Source of the DNA: Pseudomonas syringae
GTDB taxonomy: Bacteria; Pseudomonadota; Gammaproteobacteria; Pseudomonadales; Pseudomonadaceae
DNA length: 57,451 bases
Direction: 5' to 3'
Assembly (NCBI RefSeq): GCF_000737245.1
Contig: NZ_JPQU01000044.1
Span: 1 to 57,451, forward strand
Positions within the stretch are counted from its first letter, which is position 1; every line of letters begins with the position of its first letter. The notes beneath the pieces are model-generated. The model made no database searches. It was given only the letters and a program-made list of their open reading frames with translations, and was not told the origin of the DNA. A program made the translations under genes and the position numbers. Shown here in pieces: positions 9,112-18,066 of the stretch.

Positions 9112-9274
9112 GGCTGTTGTTGTCCTGAAGAAGTCAAAAGACGATTACATAACCGCAGGCGTTTCGCCACTGTGTTGATCCCTGCGTGGGACAGGAAGCC
9201 GAGTGAATATGGCGAGGAGGCGAACCGGCGTAGTACGACTGTGATAAATTCTCGCCATCATTGCGGAGGTGAAG

Positions 9275-9319
9275 ATGGGCGTTCCAGGGACTGATTGGCA
9301 GAGTATCCAGCCATGGTAA
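9275..9319 (+). other. Possible 14-codon upstream ORF overlapping the HIT gene start
   Basis: A short frame MGVPGTDWQSIQPW is preceded by a strong Shine-Dalgarno (GGAGGTGAAG) and ends in TAA such that its final bases ATGGTAA contain the ATG of the HIT gene in another frame. The HIT ATG itself has only a weak ribosome site, so translation could be coupled through this small ORF. It may alternatively be a remnant of an older start. Translation is not proven. Confidence 0.4.
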
Positions 9320-9795
9320 TCAACCCACACTTTATCGTTCACGAGACCCATCACTGGATTCTCAACCACCACGTGTCCAACACCCTCCCCGGCTACCTGA
9401 TGCTGGGTGCGAAGGTTCAAACCTCGTCACTGTCCGAGCTGGCGCCTGAGGCGTTGGCAGAACTGGGAGGGTTGCTCGCCAGAACCCAAGAGCAGCTTGA
9501 ACGGCAGTTACAGCCAAAGCATCTTTATATCAGTCGGTTCGGGCACCAACCGGGGTTGCCTATTCACTTCCATTTCATCCCGGTCTATACATGGGTTGAG
9601 GATATGTTCTGGAAAGATCATAGATACCGGTTACTTGAAACCTTTGGCTGCTCTCAAAACGCCTCCACACTCACTGACGGCGCCGAGCTGACGTTGTTTA
9701 TCTGGAGGGAGTTTGGCGAGTGCCCGGAGCCACCAGACATTCAAGGCCCGTCCATAGAGAAGGTGATCGACGAGTTGCGTACTGCATTCGCCTGA
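9313..9795 (+). CDS. HIT-family protein (histidine triad-like nucleotide hydrolase)
   Basis: A 160-aa protein related to the HIT superfamily of nucleotide-binding hydrolases. The signature region reads GLPIHFHFIPVY: relative to H-x-H-x-H-x-x the first His is lost while the middle (nucleophile) and last His remain, so catalysis is possible but not certain. The start at MVINPHF matches the family N-terminus; a TTG 6 codons upstream is less likely. The ATG overlaps the stop of a 14-codon upstream ORF. It is followed after 40 bp by the PrpF-like gene on the same strand. Confidence 0.85.
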   Translation: MVINPHFIVHETHHWILNHHVSNTLPGYLMLGAKVQTSSLSELAPEALAELGGLLARTQEQLERQLQPKHLYISRFGHQPGLPIHFHFIPVYTWVEDMFWKDHRYRLLETFGCSQNASTLTDGAELTLFIWREFGECPEPPDIQGPSIEKVIDELRTAFA

Positions 9796-9835
9796 GAGCC
9801 CTGCCAAACCCGTTAGCCTATTCACGGAGTCACTG

Positions 9836-11086
9836 ATGCACACTGACCAAGCCCCGCTACCTGCCGACCCAGGCCTCACTCTTCGGCACCACTCAGGGAC
9901 AGTGGAGTTCCCGGTGCATTACATGCGTGGCGGCACCTCGACAGGCATCGTGGTGTGGGAGCCGTTATTACCCAACGACGAGAAACTGCGTGATGAGTTA
10001 CTGCGCCATCTGATGGGCGTTCCCCTCTCGGGCAAACACCCGGGAAACCGGCAGATCACGGGGTTGGGGCGCGGGCCGGCAACCAGCAACAAGGTCTTTC
10101 TGGTGGGCGTTGAAGAATCGGCGAACGGTCCGCGATTGGTGAGCACCCTCGCCCAGCTTGCGAGTGACCACGCCGAAATCGACTGGAGCGTGAACTGCGG
10201 AAACATGTCCAGCGCGTTGCCGCTATGGGCCATCGATACCGGCTTGTTTGCCGCCTCGGCCGATCAAACCTGCGAAATTGAAATCAAGAACACCAACACC
10301 GGGGTTGTCACGATCACGCGCATGAGGCGAGATGAACAAGGACGGTTCGTCACCGCTGAAATCCCAGGCGTCCGGGGCGCTTTTCCCAGCGTAGATCTGT
10401 TCCTGCAATCGCCCGTGGGCAACAAAACCGGCGCCCTGTTACCCACGGGATCGGTGATCGATGTGGTCGCCGGGCATGAAGTTTCTTGCGTGGATGTCGC
10501 CGTGCCCATGGTGATCGCCGAGGCCGCGAGTTTTGGCAAGACAGGCCACGAGCCCGTCGCTGAGCTTGAAGCCGATCAAGTGTTCATGAAAGCGCTGCGT
10601 GAAGTGTGGGTCGAGTGCGGTTTGAAAATGGGCTTGCGTCGCAAGGACGGTGAGCTCATGACCCGTGCGCAGATTGAGAGTAGCGAAACCATTCCGAAAG
10701 TGTGCATCGTCAGCGCCCCGCGCGATGGCGGCAACATTGCGGTTCGCTATTTCACTCCCCAGACCGGCCACGCTTCAATGGCCGTTTCGGGCGGTTGCTG
10801 TCTGGCGGGAGCCTGCTTGATTCCAGGAACCACCGCCCACAGAAACGCCACCGGGATAACGCCTCCAGCCCATGACGTTTCAGATATTGAAGTCAGCATC
10901 GAAAACCCCGCCGGACGCCTGGACGCGACCGTGGTTGCGGCGCTTGAGGATGGCCAGGTCACGATCGAAAGCGCCGCCTACCGGCGCAGTGCGCAGATCC
11001 TGATGCGCGGACATGTACCGCTTTACCAGGCTTCAAAGCAGCTGTTACTTGCGCTAGAGGCCACTGGCGACCTCCAGCGCACGTGA
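9836..11086 (+). CDS. PrpF-family isomerase (4-oxalomesaconate tautomerase-like)
   Basis: A 416-aa protein of the PrpF family, which has a diaminopimelate epimerase-like fold and moves double bonds or protons in tricarboxylates (2-methylaconitate isomerase, oxalomesaconate tautomerase). Diagnostic motifs are MRGGTSTG near residue 30, VNCGNMSSA near 120 and GHASMAVSGG near 310. GGAG sits 8 bases upstream of the ATG. There is no prpB, prpC or gallate-degradation gene next to it, so the substrate cannot be chosen from context; propionate or gallate catabolism are the known roles of the family. Confidence 0.88.
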   Translation: MHTDQAPLPADPGLTLRHHSGTVEFPVHYMRGGTSTGIVVWEPLLPNDEKLRDELLRHLMGVPLSGKHPGNRQITGLGRGPATSNKVFLVGVEESANGPRLVSTLAQLASDHAEIDWSVNCGNMSSALPLWAIDTGLFAASADQTCEIEIKNTNTGVVTITRMRRDEQGRFVTAEIPGVRGAFPSVDLFLQSPVGNKTGALLPTGSVIDVVAGHEVSCVDVAVPMVIAEAASFGKTGHEPVAELEADQVFMKALREVWVECGLKMGLRRKDGELMTRAQIESSETIPKVCIVSAPRDGGNIAVRYFTPQTGHASMAVSGGCCLAGACLIPGTTAHRNATGITPPAHDVSDIEVSIENPAGRLDATVVAALEDGQVTIESAAYRRSAQILMRGHVPLYQASKQLLLALEATGDLQRT

Positions 11087-11126
11087 ATGGGCACTGAACA
11101 ATCTGGTGGAACAGGAAACCAGAAAC

Positions 11127-13016
11127 TTAAACGTGCGGCGTCCCCGGCTTGGCCGCCACAACGTCCGGCACCTTCAGCTTGCCGTCCTTGTCCAGCAGCC
11201 ATGCATCGAGAATCTGTCTGACCACGGGCCCTGCAACCCGACCGCCCGCCTCGCCGTTTTCAATCATCACCGAGACCACGATTTTCGGATGCTCGGCAGG
11301 CGCGAAGCCGACGAACAAAGCGTTGTCCCGATTCCGTTCGAGGGTCTTCATGCGGTCGTAGCGCTCGCCCTGCTTGATCGCCACCACTTGCGCCGTGCCG
11401 CTCTTGCCCGCGATGCGATATTGCGCGCCCTGGGCAGCCGCCCGTGCGATGCCTCGGGGATCATGCATCACCATCTGCATGCCGATGTTGACCTGATTCC
11501 ACTCATTGGGATCGTGCAGCACGATGTTCGGCATCGGGTGTTCATCCACCGGCGCAATACCGCCAACTTCCATCGCCAGATGCGGGCGAACCCACACCCC
11601 TTTGTTGGCGATCAACGACGTGGCTTGCGCCAGTTGCAGCGGCGTGACCTGCATGTAGCCCTGGCCAATGCCGAGAATTACGGTCTCGCCGGGGAACCAG
11701 GCCTGGCGCCGGGTGGCGCGCTTCCATTCCCGGGAAGGCATCAGGCCCGCAGACTCTTCGAACATGTCCAGCGAGACCTTTTGCCCCAGGCCGAACATGG
11801 TCATGTAGTCGTGCATCCGGTCAATGCCCAGCTTGTGGGCCAAGGTATAAAAGTAGGTATCGTTGGAGCGCATGATCGCAGCGTCCATGTCCACCCAGCC
11901 ATCGCCACTGTGGTTCCAGTTGCGGTATTTGTGGTCGAAATCCGGTAGCTGGAAATAACCGGGATCGAACACTTTGGTGCTGGCGTTGACCACGCCGCTA
12001 TCGAGCCCGGCAATCGCCACCTCCGGCTTGATGGTCGAACCCGGCGCATACAGGCCGCGCAGTACCCGGTTAAACAGCGGACGGTCGATGGAGTCGCGCA
12101 AGGCCGCGTACTCCTTGAAGCTGATCCCGGTGACAAACAGGTTCGGATCGAAGCTCGGCTTGCTGACCATCGCCAGCACCTGACCGGTGGCCGGATCGAG
12201 CGCCACCACCGACCCACGCCGATCACCCAGGGCCTCTTCGGCAGCTTCTTGCAGGTGGATATCCAGGCTCAGGGTGATGTTTTTGCCGGGGATCGGATCG
12301 GTGTGTTTCAACACCCGCAGCACACGGCCCTGGGCGTTAGTCTCGACCTCCTCGTAACCCACGGTGCCATGCAGCTGGGATTCATAAAACCGCTCGATGC
12401 CGGTCTTGCCGATGGATTGCGTACCGCGATACTCCACCGAATCCAGCTGTTTGGCTTCTTTCTCGTTGATCCTTCCGACATAGCCAATCGAATGGGCGAA
12501 ATGCGCCCCCAGCGGGTAATGGCGGACAAACTGCGGTTCGACATCGATGCCCGGTAACAGGTACTGATTGACCGCCAGAATCGCAATCTGCTCTTCCGTC
12601 AGCTCGTACAGCAGGGTCACCGGCTCAAACGGGTGACGGACCTGCTTGAGGTCCTTGTCGAACAGGATGCGCTCCTCGTCAGGGAGCTTGAGCAGTTCCA
12701 TGACCTCATCAATAACCTTGTGCCAGTCCCCCGCCCGCTCGCGGGTCAAAGTCATGTTGAAGCTGGGCCGGTTATCCGCCAGCACCACGCCGTTACGGTC
12801 GTAGATCAGCCCGCGCTCTGGGGGGATGGGCAAAACATGCACGCGGTTGTTTTCGGAGATGGTCGAGTGGTAGGCGTATTCGGTGACTTGCAGGAAATAC
12901 ATCCTGGCCACCAGACAGACACTCAACAGGCCCACGAGCAGCGCGCAGGCAATCAGTCGGCGATTGACCAGACGCGCATCTTTCTCGTGATCCTTCAATG
13001 GAATTGGATCGGGCAT
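11127..13016 (-). CDS. Penicillin-binding protein 2 (transpeptidase of rod-shape type), stand-alone copy
   Basis: A 629-aa class B PBP that cross-links peptidoglycan in the periplasm. One N-terminal membrane helix (about 20-43) is followed by a PBP dimerisation domain and a transpeptidase domain with the active-site motifs S327-T-I-K330, S-N-D in MRSNDTYF, and K538-S-G-T541. Length and motifs match MrdA/PbpA. The canonical gene normally lies with rodA, mltB, rlpA and dacA; none of those is here, so this is probably a second paralogue. The ATG at 13016 begins a short cytoplasmic tail typical of the family. It is convergent with the PrpF-like gene. Confidence 0.9.
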   Translation of the reverse strand: MPDPIPLKDHEKDARLVNRRLIACALLVGLLSVCLVARMYFLQVTEYAYHSTISENNRVHVLPIPPERGLIYDRNGVVLADNRPSFNMTLTRERAGDWHKVIDEVMELLKLPDEERILFDKDLKQVRHPFEPVTLLYELTEEQIAILAVNQYLLPGIDVEPQFVRHYPLGAHFAHSIGYVGRINEKEAKQLDSVEYRGTQSIGKTGIERFYESQLHGTVGYEEVETNAQGRVLRVLKHTDPIPGKNITLSLDIHLQEAAEEALGDRRGSVVALDPATGQVLAMVSKPSFDPNLFVTGISFKEYAALRDSIDRPLFNRVLRGLYAPGSTIKPEVAIAGLDSGVVNASTKVFDPGYFQLPDFDHKYRNWNHSGDGWVDMDAAIMRSNDTYFYTLAHKLGIDRMHDYMTMFGLGQKVSLDMFEESAGLMPSREWKRATRRQAWFPGETVILGIGQGYMQVTPLQLAQATSLIANKGVWVRPHLAMEVGGIAPVDEHPMPNIVLHDPNEWNQVNIGMQMVMHDPRGIARAAAQGAQYRIAGKSGTAQVVAIKQGERYDRMKTLERNRDNALFVGFAPAEHPKIVVSVMIENGEAGGRVAGPVVRQILDAWLLDKDGKLKVPDVVAAKPGTPHV

Positions 13017-13072
13017 TTCTGAAGCTTCTCGGTGATAACAAAATTAACGATTTATTGAATTGAGGTGCTTTT

Positions 13073-13165
13073 CCTGTAGGAGCGCACGAGCATCGCGAGG
13101 CCGCGATGGCGGTGTATCTGGCGGACCGCTATCGCTGCCTCGCGGTGCTCGTGAGCTCCTACAGG
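13073..13165. repeat. REP-type inverted repeat
   Basis: Long imperfect palindrome with arms 13073-13100 and 13138-13165, starting CCTGTAGGAGCGCACGAGC. It lies in the 571-bp gap between the divergent PBP2 and gluconate dehydrogenase genes. The rest of that gap (13166-13587) should hold the operon promoter; no further gene or clear promoter was identified there. Confidence 0.85.
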
Positions 13166-13587
13166 GAATGGCGCGGCCGCAGGAAAATGTGTGAACAAAC
13201 ATTTCCAAGCGCATCAGGGTACGCACGATACCAAGAAGTGCCTGTTTAGGGAGTATTGTCTTGCAGAAACCGGCACCAACGGTATGGAAAAGCACCTGGA
13301 TTGTTACCGATCACGCAAAGGTAATTTGCGAAATCAGACCGGCGCAATAGTTAGTAACACAATTATGATGGCGCAGCGTCTGGAAAAGATGGCTGAGAAA
13401 CTGGCTATTCCCCGCTTAGCGTGCGCCATGTGCAGGCCGCATAGCCAGAGACTTAATGTCACACCCATACGCAAGCTTTTCATTTGCCCGGCCAAGTCCG
13501 GCAAAAAAACCGTGTTTTGACCGCGAAGTGCACTCCCTCAGGGAAGTAACGGGCATTTCCGTTGCAGCCTTCGCAGGAGCCTCCTGA

Positions 13588-14337
13588 ATGACTGAAAAAT
13601 CCGCGAAAGGTTTCACCCGCCGCCAACTCCTCTTTACCTCCGCCACGACTCTCGCCGTCGGTGCTGCCGCCAGTGCCAAGGCCGCCACCCTGACCGGTGT
13701 GCCGCAGTGGGTGCCTTTCGATCACAACGGTCCGATGCACTATCAGACGCCGGGCTGGAAGTTTTTCACTGCCGATGAAGCCCGTGAAGTGGAGGCTATC
13801 GTCGAGCGCCTGATCCCCGCTGACGACCTGAGTGTCAGCGGCAAGGACGCCGGTTGTGCAGTCTTCATCGACCGTCAGCTGGCCGGTGAGTACGGCACCT
13901 TCGACCGCCTGTACATGCAGGGCCCCTTTGCCAAAGGTACGGCCATGCAGGGCGATCAGTCGCCATTGGTGCCGCAACAACGCTATCGCCTTGGGATTGC
14001 CGGCCTGACCGCGTATTGCCAGAAACAATCGCAGAAGAACTTCAGCGCCCTGAGCAACGAAGAGCGCGACAAGGTACTCACTGACCTGGAAAACGGCGCT
14101 ATCGAGCTGCAAGGCATAGACGCCAAACTCTTTTTTCAGCAGTTGCTGGGCAACACCATGGAAGGCTTTTTCGCTGACCCGATCTATGGCGGCAACCGCG
14201 ACATGGTGTCGTGGAAAATGATCGGCTTCCCCGGTGCCCGTTATGACTACCGCGACTACATCGGCCTGCATAACCAGAAGCTCGACCTCCAACCGATCTC
14301 CATCATCGGCAGCTCCGCCTGGAACAAGAAGGGTTAA
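13588..14337 (+). CDS. Gluconate 2-dehydrogenase subunit 3 (gamma subunit), Tat-exported
   Basis: The 249-aa small subunit of the membrane-bound FAD gluconate dehydrogenase, which oxidises D-gluconate to 2-ketogluconate in the periplasm. The N-terminus is a twin-arginine signal (R11-R12 in TRRQLLFTSA) followed by a hydrophobic stretch and AxA cleavage near ASAKA. The body matches the gluconate_2-dh3 family. The flavoprotein subunit downstream lacks its own signal, so this subunit presumably carries it through the Tat pore. AGGAG precedes the ATG. It is the first gene of a three-gene operon, 5 bp before the next. Confidence 0.93.
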   Translation: MTEKSAKGFTRRQLLFTSATTLAVGAAASAKAATLTGVPQWVPFDHNGPMHYQTPGWKFFTADEAREVEAIVERLIPADDLSVSGKDAGCAVFIDRQLAGEYGTFDRLYMQGPFAKGTAMQGDQSPLVPQQRYRLGIAGLTAYCQKQSQKNFSALSNEERDKVLTDLENGAIELQGIDAKLFFQQLLGNTMEGFFADPIYGGNRDMVSWKMIGFPGARYDYRDYIGLHNQKLDLQPISIIGSSAWNKKG

Positions 14338-14342
14338 TCGAC

Positions 14343-16106
14343 ATGGCTAGAAAACTACCTTCCACCGATGTGGTGGTTGTCGGACTCGGCTGGGCCGGAT
14401 CTATCATCGCCAACGAACTGGCCGATGAAGGCTTGAGCGTCATGGGCTTCGAACGTGGCCCATGGCGGGACACTGCTGCCGACTTCAACATCGCTTCGGC
14501 CACCGACGAGCTGCGTTACTCGCGCCGTCAGGAACTGATGCTGCGCACCAAACAGAACACCTGCACCGTGCGCAATAACGTGACCGAAACCGCGCTGCCG
14601 ATGCGCTCCTGGGGTTCATTCCACCCCGGCAACGGCACCGGCGGCGCGGGCAACCACTGGGCGGGGATCACTTTCCGCTTTCAGCCCAACGAGTTCCGTC
14701 TGCACAGCTACCTGACCGAGCGTTATGGCAAAGAGCTTTCGCCTGAACTGACCCTGCAGGACTGGGGCACGGACTGGGAAGAAATGGAGCCCTTCTACAC
14801 CAAGTTTGACCGCCTGGCGGGTGTTTCCGGCAAGGCGGGCAACATCAAGGGCGTGATTCAGGAAGGCGGCAACACCTTCGAAGGTGCGCGCTCGGAAGAA
14901 TATCCAAACCCTCCCACCGAGCAGACCTACGCGCCGACGCTTTTCGCCGAAGCAGCCAAGAATCTGGGCTACAAGCCCTTCCCCGTGCCTTCGGCACTGG
15001 TGTCCCGGGCTTACACCAACTCGTTGGGCGTAAAGATGGGCGCCTGCACCTTCTGTGGGTTCTGCACCAACTACGGCTGCGCCAACTACTCCAAGGCCAG
15101 CGCCATCACCACCGTATTACCGGTGTTGATCCGCAAGCCCAACTTCACCGCCAAGACCAACTGTGAAGTGCTGCGGGTGACCATGGACAGCACCGGCAAA
15201 CGCGCCACCGGGATCATTTTTGTCGATGCCAACGGTGACGAGTTCGAACAGCCGGCAGACCTGGTGGTGATCAGTGCCTTCATCTTTGAAAACGTGCGCC
15301 TGATGCTGCTGTCCGGTGTCGGCAAACCTTACGACCCGGTGACGAATACCGGCACCACGGGGCGCAACTACGCCTACCAGACCGCCAACAACGTGAAGCT
15401 GTTCTTCGATGACAAGAACTTCAACCCGTTCATTGGTGGCGGCGCCATCGGCATGGGCATCGACGAGTTCAACAACGACAACTTTGACCACTCAGGTCTG
15501 GGTTTCGTCGGCGGCGGCAGCACTCGGGTCACGCCCATTGGCGCAGCGCCCATTGACGCACGTCCGGTACCACCCGGCACCCCGACCTGGGGGTCGAAAT
15601 GGAAGCAGGCCACCGTCAAGAGCTACGCCAGCACCATGTCCATCGGCTGTGAAGCCAGCAGCTATTCGATGCGCGGCAACTACCTGTCGCTGGACCCGAC
15701 CTACAAGGATCCGCTGGGACGTCCGCTGTTGCGTATCACCTTCGATTTCCCGGAGAACGATCGCAAGATGGCGGCCTATGTCACCGGCAAAGTCCACGAA
15801 ATTGCCAAGAGCATGAACCCGCTGCAAATGGTCGACAGCGCTCAGACCGGCCATTGGAACAGCTCGCCGTATCAGTCTTCGCACATTGTTGGCGGCTTCA
15901 TCATGGGTGCCGACCCGAAGACCAGTTCGGTGAACAAGTACCTGCAAGTCTGGGACGTGCCGAATCTGTTTGTAGTCGGCTCTTCGGCCTTCCCGCAGAA
16001 CCCTGGTTATAACCCCACCGGCACCGTTGCGGCCCTGGCCTTCAAGGCCGCCGACGCGATCCGCACCCGTTATCTGAAGCGCCCTGGGGAGATGATCCCG
16101 GTATGA
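14343..16106 (+). CDS. Gluconate 2-dehydrogenase flavoprotein subunit (GMC oxidoreductase)
   Basis: The 587-aa catalytic subunit. The N-terminus has the dinucleotide-binding motif (VVVGLGWAGS, residues about 10-19) for FAD, and the C-terminus has the GMC pattern NPGYNPTGTVAALAF. A Cys cluster C235-x2-C238-x2-C241-x4-C246 sits in the middle; related FAD-dependent glucose and fructose dehydrogenases bind an iron-sulfur cluster through comparable cysteines, so electrons may pass FAD to Fe-S to haem. There is no signal peptide; export is likely piggyback with the gamma subunit. Its stop overlaps the start of the cytochrome gene by 4 bp (ATGA), indicating coupled translation. Confidence 0.94.
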   Translation: MARKLPSTDVVVVGLGWAGSIIANELADEGLSVMGFERGPWRDTAADFNIASATDELRYSRRQELMLRTKQNTCTVRNNVTETALPMRSWGSFHPGNGTGGAGNHWAGITFRFQPNEFRLHSYLTERYGKELSPELTLQDWGTDWEEMEPFYTKFDRLAGVSGKAGNIKGVIQEGGNTFEGARSEEYPNPPTEQTYAPTLFAEAAKNLGYKPFPVPSALVSRAYTNSLGVKMGACTFCGFCTNYGCANYSKASAITTVLPVLIRKPNFTAKTNCEVLRVTMDSTGKRATGIIFVDANGDEFEQPADLVVISAFIFENVRLMLLSGVGKPYDPVTNTGTTGRNYAYQTANNVKLFFDDKNFNPFIGGGAIGMGIDEFNNDNFDHSGLGFVGGGSTRVTPIGAAPIDARPVPPGTPTWGSKWKQATVKSYASTMSIGCEASSYSMRGNYLSLDPTYKDPLGRPLLRITFDFPENDRKMAAYVTGKVHEIAKSMNPLQMVDSAQTGHWNSSPYQSSHIVGGFIMGADPKTSSVNKYLQVWDVPNLFVVGSSAFPQNPGYNPTGTVAALAFKAADAIRTRYLKRPGEMIPV

Positions 16107-17335
16107 AGACTCTTCTTTCTTTCAGCGTCGGCGTACTGGCCTTGGCTTTGAACGTCAGCGTCGCCCATGCTGGCACCGGTGCCGACTCGTACAACCTGGT
16201 GGAAAAAGGTCGCTACCTGTCGACACTGGGCGACTGCACGGCGTGCCACACCTTGCCGGGTAAACCCGCGTTCTCCGGCGGCGTAGTACTCGACACCCCG
16301 TTTGGCAAACTGCTCGGCGCGAACATCACCCCTGATCCGGTCACCGGCATTGGCCGCTGGAGCTTCGAAGACTTCCAGAACGCCATGTCCAAAGGTCACG
16401 GCCTGGACGGCAAGCGCCTATATGGTGCCATGCCGTACACCGCGTACACCAAGGTCACGCGCCAGGATAACCAGGCGATCTGGGCCTATCTGCAAACCAT
16501 TGATGCGGTGGACAACAAGGTTGAAACCAACCAGCTGCCCTTCCCGTTCAACGTGCGCACCAGCCTGCTCGCCTGGAATCTGATGAACTTCAAGGAAGGC
16601 GAATTCAAGGCCAATCCACAGAAGTCTGAACAGTGGAATCGCGGCGCCTATCTGGTGGAAGGCCTGGGTCACTGCGGCACGTGCCACACCCCTAAAGGCC
16701 TGACTGGCGGCGACAAGAACGATCAGTTCCTGACCGGTGCCAACCTGCAGAACTGGGTTGCGCCGAACATCACCGCCGACGCTCACAGTGGCATCGGCAG
16801 CTGGACCGAGGACGACATCGTCAAGTACCTGAAAACCGGGGCCAACCGCTTCGATATTGCTTCGGGTCCCATGGCCGAGGAAGTCGAGCACTCTTCCCAG
16901 CACTGGCAGGATGCAGACTTGATGGCGGTTGCGGTGTACCTCAAGGATGGTGCCAAACCCGCTGCGCCACCCAAGGCGCTGGACGCCAAGGACCCGGCCA
17001 TGGTCGCCGGGAAAATGATCTACGCCGACCGCTGCTCCGCGTGCCACGTGGGTAATGGCGAAGGTGCCGAGGGCCTGTTCCCGAAACTGGCCATGGCGCC
17101 ACTGGTCAACAACGCCGATGCATCGTCGATGATTCGCGTGGTTCTGGCCGGCAGCCGTGCGGGTGCCACCGATGCTGCACCAACCGCTCCGGCGATGCCA
17201 TCACTGGCCTGGGCGCTGTCCGATGACAACGTGGCCAATGTACTCACCTATGTGCGTAACAGCTGGGGCAACGCGGCACCTGCGGTGTCCAGCAGCGATG
17301 TGAAAGCCGTGCGCGACGCCCTGCAACCCAAGTAA
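16103..17335 (+). CDS. Gluconate 2-dehydrogenase cytochrome c subunit (three haems)
   Basis: The 410-aa periplasmic electron-transfer subunit that passes electrons from the flavoprotein to ubiquinone. The signal peptide is MKTLLSFSVGVLALALNVSVAHA. Three c-type haem sites are visible: C45-T-A-C-H49, C191-G-T-C-H195 and C311-S-A-C-H315, the number expected for this enzyme and for alcohol dehydrogenase-type cytochromes. It is last in the operon and is followed by a rho-independent terminator 17 bp after the stop. Confidence 0.95.
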   Translation: MKTLLSFSVGVLALALNVSVAHAGTGADSYNLVEKGRYLSTLGDCTACHTLPGKPAFSGGVVLDTPFGKLLGANITPDPVTGIGRWSFEDFQNAMSKGHGLDGKRLYGAMPYTAYTKVTRQDNQAIWAYLQTIDAVDNKVETNQLPFPFNVRTSLLAWNLMNFKEGEFKANPQKSEQWNRGAYLVEGLGHCGTCHTPKGLTGGDKNDQFLTGANLQNWVAPNITADAHSGIGSWTEDDIVKYLKTGANRFDIASGPMAEEVEHSSQHWQDADLMAVAVYLKDGAKPAAPPKALDAKDPAMVAGKMIYADRCSACHVGNGEGAEGLFPKLAMAPLVNNADASSMIRVVLAGSRAGATDAAPTAPAMPSLAWALSDDNVANVLTYVRNSWGNAAPAVSSSDVKAVRDALQPK

Positions 17336-17352
17336 ACGATTCACCTCCCCTT

Positions 17353-17385
17353 GCCCGGCATTGTCATGATGCCGGGCTTTTTTTT
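17353..17385 (+). terminator. Rho-independent terminator of the gluconate dehydrogenase operon
   Basis: Perfect 8-bp stem GCCCGGCA/TGCCGGGC (17353-17360 and 17370-17377) with a 9-base loop, followed directly by eight T residues (17378-17385). It starts 17 bp after the cytochrome stop codon. Confidence 0.92.
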
Positions 17386-17430
17386 GGATCGAATGTTTAT
17401 GGCTACAGAGGGCGGTACGTGATGGCTCGG

Positions 17431-17528
17431 CGACGTGGGACCGGCTTTAGCCGGGAAGAGGCCAGTACAGCCGATGCATATTTGTCGACTCAACTGCCGC
17501 CTTCCCGGCTAAAGCCGGTCCCACGTCG
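17431..17528. repeat. Inverted repeat of the GGCTTTAGCC family
   Basis: Arms of 28 bp at 17431-17458 and 17501-17528, with core GGACCGGCTTTAGCCGGGAA. This is a second palindrome family, different from the GCTTGCTCGC type, and the same core recurs inside the 300-bp tandem repeat near 52740. It lies between convergent genes. Confidence 0.88.
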
Positions 17529-17551
17529 TCGCTCGCACAGCCCGCAGGCGA

Positions 17552-17968
17552 TCACCGAACTTTTTGGAGCTCTTCACCTTCACGAGCCTGCATGATCCTC
17601 GGCAGGTTGTGCTCGATCCAGGTCGCCAGGTTCTCCACTTGCACGGCCACTTCTTCACCCAGGGGGGTCAGGCGGTATTCCACGTGGGGCGGGACCACGG
17701 GCAGGGATTTGCGCTCGACAAAGCCATCGCTTTCCAGGTTCTGCAAGGTCTGCGACAGCATCTTCTCGCTCACCCCGCCAATCCTGCGCCGCAGCTCACT
17801 GAAACGGTGCATGCCCTCGCGCAACACCACCAGCACCAGCACGCCCCAGCGGCTGCACACGTGGCTGAGCACGATTCGTGACGGGCAATCGGCCGCCATC
17901 AACTCCCCCGCACGTGCTTCCATCACCGCCGAGAGCAAGGGGCTCATCATTTGTTTGGTTTCGCTCAT
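17552..17968 (-). CDS. HxlR-family transcriptional regulator
   Basis: A 138-aa winged-helix regulator. The HxlR pattern is clear: CPSRIVLSHVCSRWGVLVLVVL, then FSELRRRIGGVSEKMLSQTLQNLE (recognition helix) and the wing with PPHVEYRLTPLG. The Cys in DCPSR near the N-terminus occupies the position used for redox or electrophile sensing in HxlR members such as YodB and QorR. It is divergent from the QorB-like gene (98 bp between starts), the same layout as ytfH/ytfG of E. coli, so it probably represses that gene and itself. Confidence 0.9.
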   Translation of the reverse strand: MSETKQMMSPLLSAVMEARAGELMAADCPSRIVLSHVCSRWGVLVLVVLREGMHRFSELRRRIGGVSEKMLSQTLQNLESDGFVERKSLPVVPPHVEYRLTPLGEEVAVQVENLATWIEHNLPRIMQAREGEELQKVR

Positions 17969-17971
17969 GAC

Positions 17972-17989
17972 ACTTACCTTTTTGTAGGT
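17972..17989. promoter_or_regulatory. Candidate HxlR operator
   Basis: Imperfect palindrome ACTTAC-n6-GTAGGT in the divergent hxlR/qorB intergenic region, 3 bp upstream of the regulator's start codon. A further ACTTAC-like half (TACTTACGAAAG) follows at 17989. The shape and placement fit autoregulation, but no experimental consensus for this protein is known to me. Confidence 0.45.
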
Positions 17990-18066
17990 ACTTACGAAAG
18001 GTTAGCATAGCGACTATGGTGGGTCTGTCGTTGAATCTTTCTTAAAACACCTCGAGGAAACTTGCC

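Noticed and set aside
13191..13520. Open frame of 109 codons upstream of the gluconate dehydrogenase operon
   Set aside because: Atypical composition, no ribosome site of note, no family resemblance; it lies in the promoter region of the operon.
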